The position numbers and the translations under genes are program-made. Positions 50,078 to 58,563 of a stretch of DNA of 64,000 nt are shown one piece after another (position 1 is the stretch's first letter; each line of letters starts with the position of its first letter). The notes beneath the pieces are model-generated. The model saw only the letters and a program-made list of their open reading frames with translations. It was not told the DNA's origin and did no database searches. This DNA is from Anaerolineae bacterium (lineage in GTDB: Bacteria > Chloroflexota > Anaerolineae > Anaerolineales > Anaerolineaceae). The DNA lies in the NCBI GenBank assembly GCA_013178095.1, contig JABLXK010000003.1, forward strand, positions 248,001-312,000. Direction: 5' to 3'.

Positions 50078-51367
50078 ATGTCCACATCCCTCATTAATCC
50101 CTTCCAAATGGCCCAGCAGCAATTCGACCACGTTGCCGATTTGCTGCAGCTTGATCCGGCAGTGCGCGATTTTTTGCGCTGGCCGCAGCGCGAGTTCCAT
50201 TTCCGCATTCCCGTCCACATGGACGACGGCAGCGTGCGCATCTTCCAGGGTTACCGCGTACAGCATAACGACGCACGCGGCCCGCACAAAGGCGGATTGC
50301 GCTTTCACCCTTCCGAAACTATTGATTCGGTGCGCGCGCTGGCAACCTGGATGACCTGGAAGTGCGCCGTGGCGGATATCCCGCTGGGCGGCGGCAAAGG
50401 CGGCGTGATTGTCGACCCTGCCACGCTTTCGACCAGTGAAAAAGAACGCCTGGTGCGCGGCTGGGTGCAGCAGATGTGGAAGAACATCGGCCCGCGCCTG
50501 GACGTGCCAGCCCCGGATGTGGGCACCACTCCGCAAATGATGGGCTGGATGATGGACGAGTATTCCAAATTGGCCGGCGAGTTCACCCCAGGCGTGATCA
50601 CCGGCAAACCGGTGGGCGGCGGCGGGTCGCTCGGCCGCACGGAAGCTACCGGCTTCGGCGTGGTATACACCATCCGCGAAGCGCTGCAGCACCTCAAGAT
50701 CGACAGCCGCAACACCCGCGCCGCCGTGCAGGGCTTCGGCAACGTGGCGCAATACGCCGCCATCGGGTTTCAGGAAATACTGGGCGGCGAGGTGGCTTGC
50801 GTCTCCTACTGGGATCGCAGCGACCGCACCTCCTACACGGTCAGCAAAGCTTCCGGTTTCGACGCGCGCTTCCTGCAAAGCATCACCGACCAGTATGGCA
50901 CAATTGATAAAGCTAAAGCGCTCGACAGCGGTTACAAGATCGAAGACAGCGAAGCCTGGTTGAGCCAGGAAGCCGACGTGCTCATCCCGGCCGCGCTGGA
51001 AGGGCAGATCAACGCCCTGAATGTACACGATATCAGCAGCCGCGTGAAGATCATCGCGGAAGGCGCCAATGGTCCAACTACCCCCGAAGCGGATACGGTC
51101 ATTCGCGAACGCGGCATCTTCATGCTGCCGGATTTCCTGTGCAACAGCGGCGGTGTGACCGTTTCGTATTTCGAATCGGTGCAGAATGATATGAATTATT
51201 ACTGGCCCAGGGAAGAAGTGCTGCAAAAAGAGGACCACATCCTCACCAGCGCTTTCCATGCTGTGCTGGATATGGCGCTCTCGCAAGACGTTTACATGCG
51301 CGACGCCGCTTACATGGTTGCCATCGCGCGCGTGGTCAAAGCCATGCAATTGCGCGGCTGGATTTAA
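50078..51367 (+). CDS. Glutamate dehydrogenase (Glu/Leu/Phe/Val family)
   Basis: A 429-residue amino acid dehydrogenase that interconverts glutamate and 2-oxoglutarate with NAD(P). The catalytic Lys lies in DIPLGGGKGGV, with HNDARGPHKGGLRFH, KPVGGGGSLGRTEATGFG, and the nucleotide-binding AVQGFGNVAQYAA. It starts 20 bases after ptsH and may be co-transcribed with it. It could feed nitrogen to the aminotransferases in the window. Confidence 0.93.
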   Translation: MSTSLINPFQMAQQQFDHVADLLQLDPAVRDFLRWPQREFHFRIPVHMDDGSVRIFQGYRVQHNDARGPHKGGLRFHPSETIDSVRALATWMTWKCAVADIPLGGGKGGVIVDPATLSTSEKERLVRGWVQQMWKNIGPRLDVPAPDVGTTPQMMGWMMDEYSKLAGEFTPGVITGKPVGGGGSLGRTEATGFGVVYTIREALQHLKIDSRNTRAAVQGFGNVAQYAAIGFQEILGGEVACVSYWDRSDRTSYTVSKASGFDARFLQSITDQYGTIDKAKALDSGYKIEDSEAWLSQEADVLIPAALEGQINALNVHDISSRVKIIAEGANGPTTPEADTVIRERGIFMLPDFLCNSGGVTVSYFESVQNDMNYYWPREEVLQKEDHILTSAFHAVLDMALSQDVYMRDAAYMVAIARVVKAMQLRGWI

Positions 51368-51421
51368 TAAAAAAAGAGGCCTTTCCTACAAAATAACCTC
51401 CGGGAAAATCTCCTTTATCAA

Positions 51422-51456
51422 TCGAAACAGCCCTCCCGAGCCGTGGGCTGTTTCGA
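51422..51456. terminator. Convergent terminator hairpin
   Basis: A 12-bp perfect stem (TCGAAACAGCCC / GGGCTGTTTCGA) lies between the glutamate dehydrogenase and the GT-C gene. The U-runs are short. Confidence 0.6.
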
Positions 51457-51475
51457 ATTAAAAGCAAGGTTTGAA

Positions 51476-53128
51476 TTAATCCGGGATGACCTTGAACAGG
51501 CGGTAGCGCACCAGCGTGTCGGGGAATTCGTCCACCAGCACCGCCCAATCGTAGGCGCCGTCGTAAATGCCGGGGTAGGTGCGCGAGAAAACATTGTCCT
51601 CCGCGGGCACCAGAATGTAACTGACCTTGCCGCGCGGGTATTGCAGGGCGGAGAGGAAATCGGTGTCGTTGGTGATCATCAAGCGTTCGGGGTGGGCGGT
51701 TTCGAGGATCACGTAGTAACTCTTGTTGGCGTCCACCATCACCAACCCGTCGGCAGAAGCCTCGTCCACCCTGGCCGCCAGGATGGGCGCGTCGTGCCGG
51801 AATTTATAGTAACTGTCGTTCGCGCGGCGTTCGGGTTCAACCGCAGGGTTGAGCAGGTACGCACCCAGGCGCTGCATATCGCCGCCGGTATTTTGATCCT
51901 GGTACATGGTGAATGCCGAAACGAGGATGCTGAGCACGTATAACCCGATCAATCCGGCCACCAGCAGATTGCGCGCGCGCCCCTTCATCATGCGGTAAAG
52001 CATGCCGATCACAATCGCGCCGTAGGGAATGGCGTAGAACCAGTAGCGCAGCCAGGTTGCCAGCGAACCGCTGAACACCTGGAAAGCAGTGAAAGCCGGA
52101 ACACTGACCAGAATCAGCAGCATGCCGATCATCTTGCGGTTGCGGTCCACGATGGCCGCCAGGCTGCTGACCACCACGCCCGCCACAAAAGCAATATTCT
52201 GCTGGCTGAGGCGCTTGACCGTATAGGAAAGCGTGTAGAAAATGTTGTGCCAGGCCAGGAACAGGGGATGCGCGAGGCCGGCGTTTTTCGCGATGTCTGT
52301 TGCGTTGGCCAGGCTGTACTCGCTTTGCACGAAATACAGCGGGCTGTCCATCACCATCCAGTTCAGGAACAGCCAGATCGCCACAGCGTAAGCCGGGGGA
52401 ACCATCACCGCCAGCAAGCGCCCCTCCATCTCGTCGCGCCATTGCCCCGATTCCGGCCAATACACCAGCACCAGGGCGACCGCCACGCCCATGATCAGCG
52501 CCAGAGCTTCATAACGCACCAGGAAAGCCAGCGCCAGCCCGATCCCGCAGATCACCCACGAGCGCGTGCCGTAAGGCATTTGCTGGTAGCCCCACAGCAC
52601 CAGCAGGATGAAGAACAGGATCATCGTCTCGGCCATGCCGCTGGCCGACAGGAATACGAAGTTGGGATGCAGCAGGGTGATGGCGGTCAACAGCCAGCGC
52701 ACTTTTTCAGGCGTTTTCAGCCGGGCCAGCACGATGTTCAACATCGCCAGTGAAGCCGCGCCGAACAGGGCGGAGATGATCGGGCCGGCCATGATGGCCA
52801 ACCTGAACGGGCGCAGCAGAAGCAGCAGCGGGAGCTGCATGAAACTGGGCAGCGGGGGCCAGATGAAGCCGATGGCCGCCAGGTGCGGATCGCGCGAAAA
52901 CAACACGTAATAGGCGTTGGCGGTGCGCGAAAGGGCGTCGCCGTTGCCCAATTTGAGATCCAGGGTGAGAACGACCGCCCAAAACAGGTAAAACGCCAGG
53001 CTTGCCAGGAAGATGATCAGCGATTCATGCCGGCGCACGTAGATGCGTTCGACCATAGCGGCGGCGTCCAGGTGCGGGCGCAGTCTGGAATTCGCCGGCA
53101 GGCGTGGGAGGGTCTGTTCGGGGTTCAT
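51476..53128 (-). CDS. Membrane GT-C glycosyltransferase (ArnT/PMT-like)
   Basis: A 550-residue protein with about ten membrane helices and a soluble C-terminal region. The first extracytoplasmic loop carries GNGDALSRTANAYYV, like the acidic loop of GT39/GT83 enzymes that move sugars from lipid carriers. Its start overlaps the stop of the large glycosyltransferase gene by 4 bases (ATGA), so it is the last gene of the exopolysaccharide operon. The substrate is unknown. Confidence 0.8.
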   Translation of the reverse strand: MNPEQTLPRLPANSRLRPHLDAAAMVERIYVRRHESLIIFLASLAFYLFWAVVLTLDLKLGNGDALSRTANAYYVLFSRDPHLAAIGFIWPPLPSFMQLPLLLLLRPFRLAIMAGPIISALFGAASLAMLNIVLARLKTPEKVRWLLTAITLLHPNFVFLSASGMAETMILFFILLVLWGYQQMPYGTRSWVICGIGLALAFLVRYEALALIMGVAVALVLVYWPESGQWRDEMEGRLLAVMVPPAYAVAIWLFLNWMVMDSPLYFVQSEYSLANATDIAKNAGLAHPLFLAWHNIFYTLSYTVKRLSQQNIAFVAGVVVSSLAAIVDRNRKMIGMLLILVSVPAFTAFQVFSGSLATWLRYWFYAIPYGAIVIGMLYRMMKGRARNLLVAGLIGLYVLSILVSAFTMYQDQNTGGDMQRLGAYLLNPAVEPERRANDSYYKFRHDAPILAARVDEASADGLVMVDANKSYYVILETAHPERLMITNDTDFLSALQYPRGKVSYILVPAEDNVFSRTYPGIYDGAYDWAVLVDEFPDTLVRYRLFKVIPD

Positions 53129-56100
53129 GCGTTTTGTTCTCCCTCTTTTTCAACATTCAGCCCGTGGATGGTCTTTTCCCAGAAGTGCGGTTTGGTCAGC
53201 AATTGCAGGAAGCCTTTCCAGGCGCCCAGGCTCATCAAGCCCCAATAAGCCGGGCTGAAAAGCGTGACGCGCACCATGTCGTAATACTTGCGCCGCATGG
53301 CGCCGGCGATATTGACGTAGGTGAATACGAAGTTGCCCACGTACAGGCACAGGGCGCCAATGTAGAAAATCGAGCCCGGGAAAAGCGCCTGAATCAGATC
53401 CCAGCGGAAGAAGAACCAGGCGGAGGTCATCAGCCAGTAGATCGGGTTGACCAGCAGCGAGAAGAAGGTTCCCCCGATCAGCAGTTGGAAGCTGAAAAAC
53501 GCGCTGGGGCCGATTTCGCGCAGCAGCTTGAGCGGGTGGCGCATGTGCACCAGCCAGGTTTGAATGTAACCCTTGATCCAGCGCGAGCGCTGGCGGATCC
53601 AGTTGCCCACCTGGCTGTTGGCTTCTTCGTAGGTGGTGCTGTCGACGATGCGCGTGCGGTAGCCGCGCTTGAACAGGCGGATGCCCAGGTCGGCGTCTTC
53701 GGTGACGTTGTACGGATCCCAGGCGCCCACTTCGATCAGAGAAAAGGTCTTGAAATGGTTGGAGGTGCCGCCCAGCGGGATGGGCGCGCGCGCGTTATCC
53801 AGCCCCGGCAGCAGCAGGTCGAACCACATGGAATACTCCGAGGTGAACCACTGCGTCAGCAGGTTCTGCTTGCGGTTGTAATAATTCAACTTGGCCTGGA
53901 TGCAAACCACGTCGGCCGGCGTCTTTTGGAAAGCCGCAATCACGCGCTTCAACTGGTCGGGGTCGGGCAGGTCTTCGGCGTCGTAGATCACCAGGTATTC
54001 CCCGCGCGCGTGGATCAGACCGTAATTGCAGGCTTTCGGTTTGGTCTTGGGCTGCGCGTCGGGCACGATCACCGCGTGAATGAAATCGGGCGGTTCGGCC
54101 AGGAAGAAAGCGTCGATGGTCTCGCGGTCGTTGGCTTCCATCAGGATCTTGATATCCAGCTTGGTGGCTGGATAATCCAGCTCGCCCAGCCGCTTGAGAA
54201 TTTTGGCCAGCACCGCCGCTTCGCGGTATACCGGCACCAGGATCGTGTAAATGGGCAGGTCGCGGTCTTTGAGCGCGGCCACTTCTTCGTCGCTGACGTC
54301 CACTTCCAGGTCGCTGCTGAGGGCTTTGCTGATTAAAGCCGCCTTATAGACCGAGAAGAACAGGTAGAAAATGCTGACGATCGAGTTGATCACGATCAGG
54401 TAACTCAGGTAATCCCAAACCAGCCAGGCAGCCGAAAGCAGCGCGAATAGGATGAATGCGATCACCTGCCCGCGGCTGAATACCCGGAAGGCAGAATCCT
54501 GCGGCGAGCGTTTCAGCAACTGGGAGGTGCTGGTATCCAGGTATTCCGCGCTGTACAGTTTTTCCATCGCCAGGTCGAAATCATTTTCCGTGACCAGGAT
54601 CGGATGCACCTGCCTGGCAGTGCGCTCCGCCGCCGATTGGATGGCGCTTTCGTTGAGCGGATCGACCATCGCCAGGTAGACATGCTCATCGTCGGCCGCC
54701 AGCGGCAGAAAACCTTCCCGGCGCTCGCTCTCCGCGTCCAGCAGGCGGGCGGCTTGCGGGCTCAGCTCGACCTCCGACAGGTCGAATAACGGCAATCCGG
54801 CCTGGCGCGCCAGGAATTGATACAACTCGCCCTCACGGATGTAGCCGCGGTGCACCAGCGCCCGCCCCAGGCGGATGTTGCTGTTGTGCGCCAGCGCCAG
54901 CGCGTCGTTTAACTGGCTGAGGGTAATGCGCCCGGCCATCAGCAGCGAAGTACCCAGGTTCATCTGCCCCAGGATGCGCTGGATGGCCGCTTCGATCTCG
55001 CTGCGCGCCGCCAGGCAGGGGATGATGCTGCGATTGGTCAGATAAGCGATTTCCGTCAACGCGTCTTCAAAGAACGGGTCGGCGAACGCCACACGCAGGC
55101 CGTTTTCATCCTGCCCCACTGGAATGGCGCACAGGCGCCGCGCGGTTGGCGCGTCCAGCAGCCTGGCGCTGTCGGCGTCCAGCGGCTCGTTCCAGCGGGT
55201 GTACGCGCGCCGTTCTCCCAGGGAATCGTAGAACTCTTCGCGTGTGCGGGTGAGTTCCAATGAAATATTTTCGACTTGTTTGAATTGGGCCAGGAAAGGA
55301 ACCAAAACTGCCGCTTCCACTTTTCCATATTCCAGAACAGCCTGATCGAAGGGCATTTTCCGTTCAGCCGCTGCTGCAACGATCCGGCCGGCTTCCACCT
55401 GCGAGATCAGCGCAGCTTTCACCATGCGGTCGGCCAGGGCGTTGATTTCGGCCGCGAGCGGCGCGGCGCGGTTGAATTGATAACAGCGGTTCAGGGCCGC
55501 GGCCAGCGCGGTGCGCGGAACCAGCACCGGCCAAACGCGCTTCCCGCAGCGTTCCGCTGCCTGCCCCAGCATATCGCAGCTTTTTAAATCCGCCACCCCC
55601 ACCCACAGGTCGCCCTCCCGTTCGAAAAGCGGCAGCACGCGCTGCTCGAGCGCCCAATCCGCGGGCAGCAGCCCGGTGACGCTTTCATCCAATTGGAAGT
55701 ATTCCAAGGTCAGATAAGGGATGCCGCTCATCAGGCTGTAAATCTCGGCCAGGTCGATTTCATTCAGCAAATTGGCTTGCAGCAGGGCGCTTTCGAGGTC
55801 TGGCGCCTGCTTTTTTTCTTCGTCTGTAATTTCCGCCAGTTGGCTGCGCTGCACCAGCGCGCTTTGCGCCAGAAAATCTGCCAGTGCCAGCGGCTTCCAC
55901 CCGCCGGCGGCAGCCACGCCCGAAGCGGCTCGCGCACCCTCCTGCAGAGCGTGGATCAGTTCTTCCTCCATCAGCCGGACTTCGATGCGATACCCGCTAA
56001 ATGCGGCTGCCAACTCCGCCAGATCCGGGTCGTATTCCGTCATTCCCAGCACCAGTGTGTCTTTTTCCAGGTTCAGCGGCAGCAAATTGAACTGCAGGGA

Positions 56101-57063
56101 CACGATTTCGGGGATTAAATGCCACAACCGGCGTACGCGCTCGGGCATATCGTCGGGCAGATCTTCGGCGTGAATCGGGATGCGATTCTCGATTTCCGCG
56201 CTGGCGTCCAGCCAATCGCGGGCTTTTATGGCGTGTTGTTCCTGCAAAATCCGTTTGAGCCCGATGCCGGTGCGCGCCTGCAAATCCAGCGCCGGCGCCA
56301 AATCGCCGGCTGTCAGGATGCGCTCGCTGACCAGCCGCTCGGCAATTTCGCGTTCGCTGGTGCGTTCGTACCGCGCGGTCCTGAGCTGGTAGATAGTTTT
56401 TTTCAATTGCCCGAAAACCAGTGGATCGCAAATCACCGGACGCGCAGCTTCCACCTCGCCGGCAGCCGCTGCGTCGGTCACAGCCACATAGAGCGTACCG
56501 TTAACCCACCACAGCGGCAGCGCCTGCTTCGCTTCGGCTTGCTCGTATGGAAAAAAGACGCGGATATTTTTCAGCGGATTCGCCGTGCGCTGGCGGATGT
56601 GGGGCAGGCAAGCCGTCCATCCCAGCGCTTCGCTGGTTTGTTCCGCGCTGATCAGCCCGGCATGCAGGGCCGCGGTTATCAGGCCGTTGTCATCAACGCC
56701 CAGGTTGCCCCGTAGTTTCTCAATCTGTGCCTCGTCCAGCAATCCCAGCGCCTTCAGCGCTTCCGCCGGCGGCAGGTATGCGGGGGCTTCATCCGCGGCG
56801 CCGTAAAGCCGCTTGCGCGCGGCGCGCACATCCGGCAGGCTGGCCTGGACAAAATCCAGCGGATAATGGAGTTCGCGCTGCAGTTCGGCTTTCTCAGCGC
56901 GCGATAACTGCCAGCCGCAGGCAGTCACCAGGCGGTTTTCGCGCAATTCCAGGGGAACCACTTCGTAGCGCCGCGCAACCTCCAACGGCAGCAGCCGCGC
57001 CAGGAATTTTTGGGGCTGCAGGTTAGTGAGCTGTGCGTACGGAAGGGTGCTTTGGCCTGCCAT
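53125..57063 (-). CDS. Large fusion of GspE-N/MshEN repeats with a processive GT2 glycosyltransferase
   Basis: A 1312-residue protein. Residues 1-860 consist of about six divergent GspE N-terminal (MshEN-like) repeats. The last (about 700-760) matches the c-di-GMP-binding MshEN pattern, with NLGTSLLMAGRI and RLGRALVHRGYIREGELYQF as its two motifs. A membrane segment (about 870-900) precedes a GT2 domain (about 932-1165) with the DAEDLPDPDQ, TEDADLG and QRSRWIKG motifs of cellulose-synthase-type enzymes, then C-terminal helices (about 1195-1300). E. coli NfrB has the reverse order. The enzyme should build a polysaccharide under c-di-GMP control. It lies in an operon with a BcsB-like protein. 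Confidence 0.85.
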   Translation of the reverse strand: MAGQSTLPYAQLTNLQPQKFLARLLPLEVARRYEVVPLELRENRLVTACGWQLSRAEKAELQRELHYPLDFVQASLPDVRAARKRLYGAADEAPAYLPPAEALKALGLLDEAQIEKLRGNLGVDDNGLITAALHAGLISAEQTSEALGWTACLPHIRQRTANPLKNIRVFFPYEQAEAKQALPLWWVNGTLYVAVTDAAAAGEVEAARPVICDPLVFGQLKKTIYQLRTARYERTSEREIAERLVSERILTAGDLAPALDLQARTGIGLKRILQEQHAIKARDWLDASAEIENRIPIHAEDLPDDMPERVRRLWHLIPEIVSLQFNLLPLNLEKDTLVLGMTEYDPDLAELAAAFSGYRIEVRLMEEELIHALQEGARAASGVAAAGGWKPLALADFLAQSALVQRSQLAEITDEEKKQAPDLESALLQANLLNEIDLAEIYSLMSGIPYLTLEYFQLDESVTGLLPADWALEQRVLPLFEREGDLWVGVADLKSCDMLGQAAERCGKRVWPVLVPRTALAAALNRCYQFNRAAPLAAEINALADRMVKAALISQVEAGRIVAAAAERKMPFDQAVLEYGKVEAAVLVPFLAQFKQVENISLELTRTREEFYDSLGERRAYTRWNEPLDADSARLLDAPTARRLCAIPVGQDENGLRVAFADPFFEDALTEIAYLTNRSIIPCLAARSEIEAAIQRILGQMNLGTSLLMAGRITLSQLNDALALAHNSNIRLGRALVHRGYIREGELYQFLARQAGLPLFDLSEVELSPQAARLLDAESERREGFLPLAADDEHVYLAMVDPLNESAIQSAAERTARQVHPILVTENDFDLAMEKLYSAEYLDTSTSQLLKRSPQDSAFRVFSRGQVIAFILFALLSAAWLVWDYLSYLIVINSIVSIFYLFFSVYKAALISKALSSDLEVDVSDEEVAALKDRDLPIYTILVPVYREAAVLAKILKRLGELDYPATKLDIKILMEANDRETIDAFFLAEPPDFIHAVIVPDAQPKTKPKACNYGLIHARGEYLVIYDAEDLPDPDQLKRVIAAFQKTPADVVCIQAKLNYYNRKQNLLTQWFTSEYSMWFDLLLPGLDNARAPIPLGGTSNHFKTFSLIEVGAWDPYNVTEDADLGIRLFKRGYRTRIVDSTTYEEANSQVGNWIRQRSRWIKGYIQTWLVHMRHPLKLLREIGPSAFFSFQLLIGGTFFSLLVNPIYWLMTSAWFFFRWDLIQALFPGSIFYIGALCLYVGNFVFTYVNIAGAMRRKYYDMVRVTLFSPAYWGLMSLGAWKGFLQLLTKPHFWEKTIHGLNVEKEGEQNA

Positions 57064-57122
57064 GAAGAGTCTCTTCTTTTATGTGTCTTTTCATTTTTAG
57101 CCGCAAGCGGCATGTGCCGGAT

Positions 57123-57374
57123 TCAATCTTTCCGGTCGCGGAACGTGTCGCGATATTTTTCAGCTTCATCCGGGTTTGCCTTGACCACGCGGTCGCGCAC
57201 GGCCAGATAGGTCAGCACAATCCCGATCACCAGCAGCGGTATGGAAAAATACCCTACCAGCATGCTCACGAACAATGCCAGCCAAATGATGATCGTCAGG
57301 ACCACGGATAAATTGACCGCGATGATATTGCGGATCCGGCGCCAAATCTGTCGATCTTGATCTTGATCTGTCAA
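57123..57374 (-). CDS. Small two-helix membrane protein
   Basis: An 83-residue protein with two hydrophobic segments (about 18-40 and 42-62) and charged ends (QDQDRQIWRRIRN, DEAEKYRDTFRDRKD). It lies between the GGDEF-like gene and the large glycosyltransferase gene with a one-base gap to the former, so it is probably an accessory membrane protein of the exopolysaccharide complex. Confidence 0.65.
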   Translation of the reverse strand: MTDQDQDRQIWRRIRNIIAVNLSVVLTIIIWLALFVSMLVGYFSIPLLVIGIVLTYLAVRDRVVKANPDEAEKYRDTFRDRKD

Positions 57375-57375
57375 A

Positions 57376-58557
57376 TTATTTTTCCGTTTTCATTTTTATT
57401 TGGATGATGCGGCGCTCCGCATCAACCTTGCCCGGCGTAAAGAATGGCAATCCGCCCAGCGCCTGGGCCGGGTCAGCCCCTGAAACGCTGACCTTGGCGG
57501 TCAGTTTGTTTCCTTCCAGGCGCAGGAAACTGAATGCTTCCAGCGCACCGCTTTCCCTGATCGTTTTCTCAAGGTCAGGCAGCGAGCCCATATTCTTGAA
57601 ATTTTGGATCTCCAGCAGCCATTCCCGCGGGCCCAACGCTTCCTGCGCGGCTTGCCCGCCCGCCTGCGGCGCAGCGGATTCTTCCTCCGGCTGTTCTTCT
57701 TTGCCGGCGGCGGCGCGCAGCCGTGCGGCCGGGATGACGGGCTGGTCGCCGCTGGCGGCGAGTTTCAAGGCCAGCTCGGCCTGCTCCAGCAGGGCTTCGG
57801 TGGTAACCGCGTCGCCCGGCACGCTGGCGATGCCGATCGCCACATCCACGCGCGTTTTGCGGAAGACTTTCTCGACCAGGCGGGTGGAAAAGATTTGCGC
57901 GCCCTCCGAGGTGGTTTCAGGCAGCAAGATGCCCATCTTTTCACCGATGAAGGGCATGTCGATATCCTTGCGCAGGCTTTCGACCAACACGTCCACCACC
58001 TGGCTGTACAATCCCGCCAGTTCGATTTCCGAGAGCTGCGCGTTCGCCGGAACCATCACCTGGATCAAAGCCAGCGAAAGGTCTTTCTTGTATCGCACGC
58101 TGCGCAGCACTTCCGCTTTCAGGCGCTGCTGGGCGAACTTCCAGCGCAGGATACCCGTCGATTGGTCGTACTGTACCAGGTCATCCATCAAAGTATGCTC
58201 TTTTTCGAACTGGTCGCGCAGATTGCCGATTTGGCGGGCAAACATGTTCCCCAAAAGCGAGGTGACCAGGTAAATGGCGAAGGCCAGGCCGCTGGTGAGC
58301 AGCATGGTGGTACCCAACCCGAACAGGCTGTAGCTGATCGCCGCGTAGGTCAAGCTGCCGGCCAGCATGGCGAACCACGATGCCAGCGGGAACGGCCGGA
58401 TGAGCGCGAGCACCGCCACGAACACCAGGATGGCGATGGCAGCCAGGCTGGTTTGAATGTTCATGGCGATCAACACAACCACCGACAGGACGCACCAGAT
58501 CAGCATCACCGCGGCGTAAATGGCGTTTTTCTGCAAACTCAAATATGACTTTTTCAT
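57376..58557 (-). CDS. Membrane protein with degenerate GGDEF domain
   Basis: A 393-residue protein with four N-terminal membrane helices (about 15-120), a short coiled linker and a GGDEF-fold domain (about 135-275). The GGDEF signature is replaced by FIGEKMGILLPE, so it should lack diguanylate cyclase activity; it may bind c-di-GMP or act as a structural partner. A long, Pro/Ala/Glu-rich C-terminal region follows. It lies within the exopolysaccharide operon, 6 bases after the BcsB-like gene. Confidence 0.85.
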   Translation of the reverse strand: MKKSYLSLQKNAIYAAVMLIWCVLSVVVLIAMNIQTSLAAIAILVFVAVLALIRPFPLASWFAMLAGSLTYAAISYSLFGLGTTMLLTSGLAFAIYLVTSLLGNMFARQIGNLRDQFEKEHTLMDDLVQYDQSTGILRWKFAQQRLKAEVLRSVRYKKDLSLALIQVMVPANAQLSEIELAGLYSQVVDVLVESLRKDIDMPFIGEKMGILLPETTSEGAQIFSTRLVEKVFRKTRVDVAIGIASVPGDAVTTEALLEQAELALKLAASGDQPVIPAARLRAAAGKEEQPEEESAAPQAGGQAAQEALGPREWLLEIQNFKNMGSLPDLEKTIRESGALEAFSFLRLEGNKLTAKVSVSGADPAQALGGLPFFTPGKVDAERRIIQIKMKTEK

Positions 58558-58563
58558 GCGAGC

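Noticed and set aside
50027-51349. Long open frame (about 440 codons) antisense to glutamate dehydrogenase
   Set aside because: It lies opposite a clear glutamate dehydrogenase with intact motifs; in GC-rich genes the complementary frame is often free of stops. No family resemblance.
53104-54336. Long open frame (about 410 codons) antisense to the large glycosyltransferase
   Set aside because: Antisense to catalytic GT2 motifs, with no recognisable protein features.
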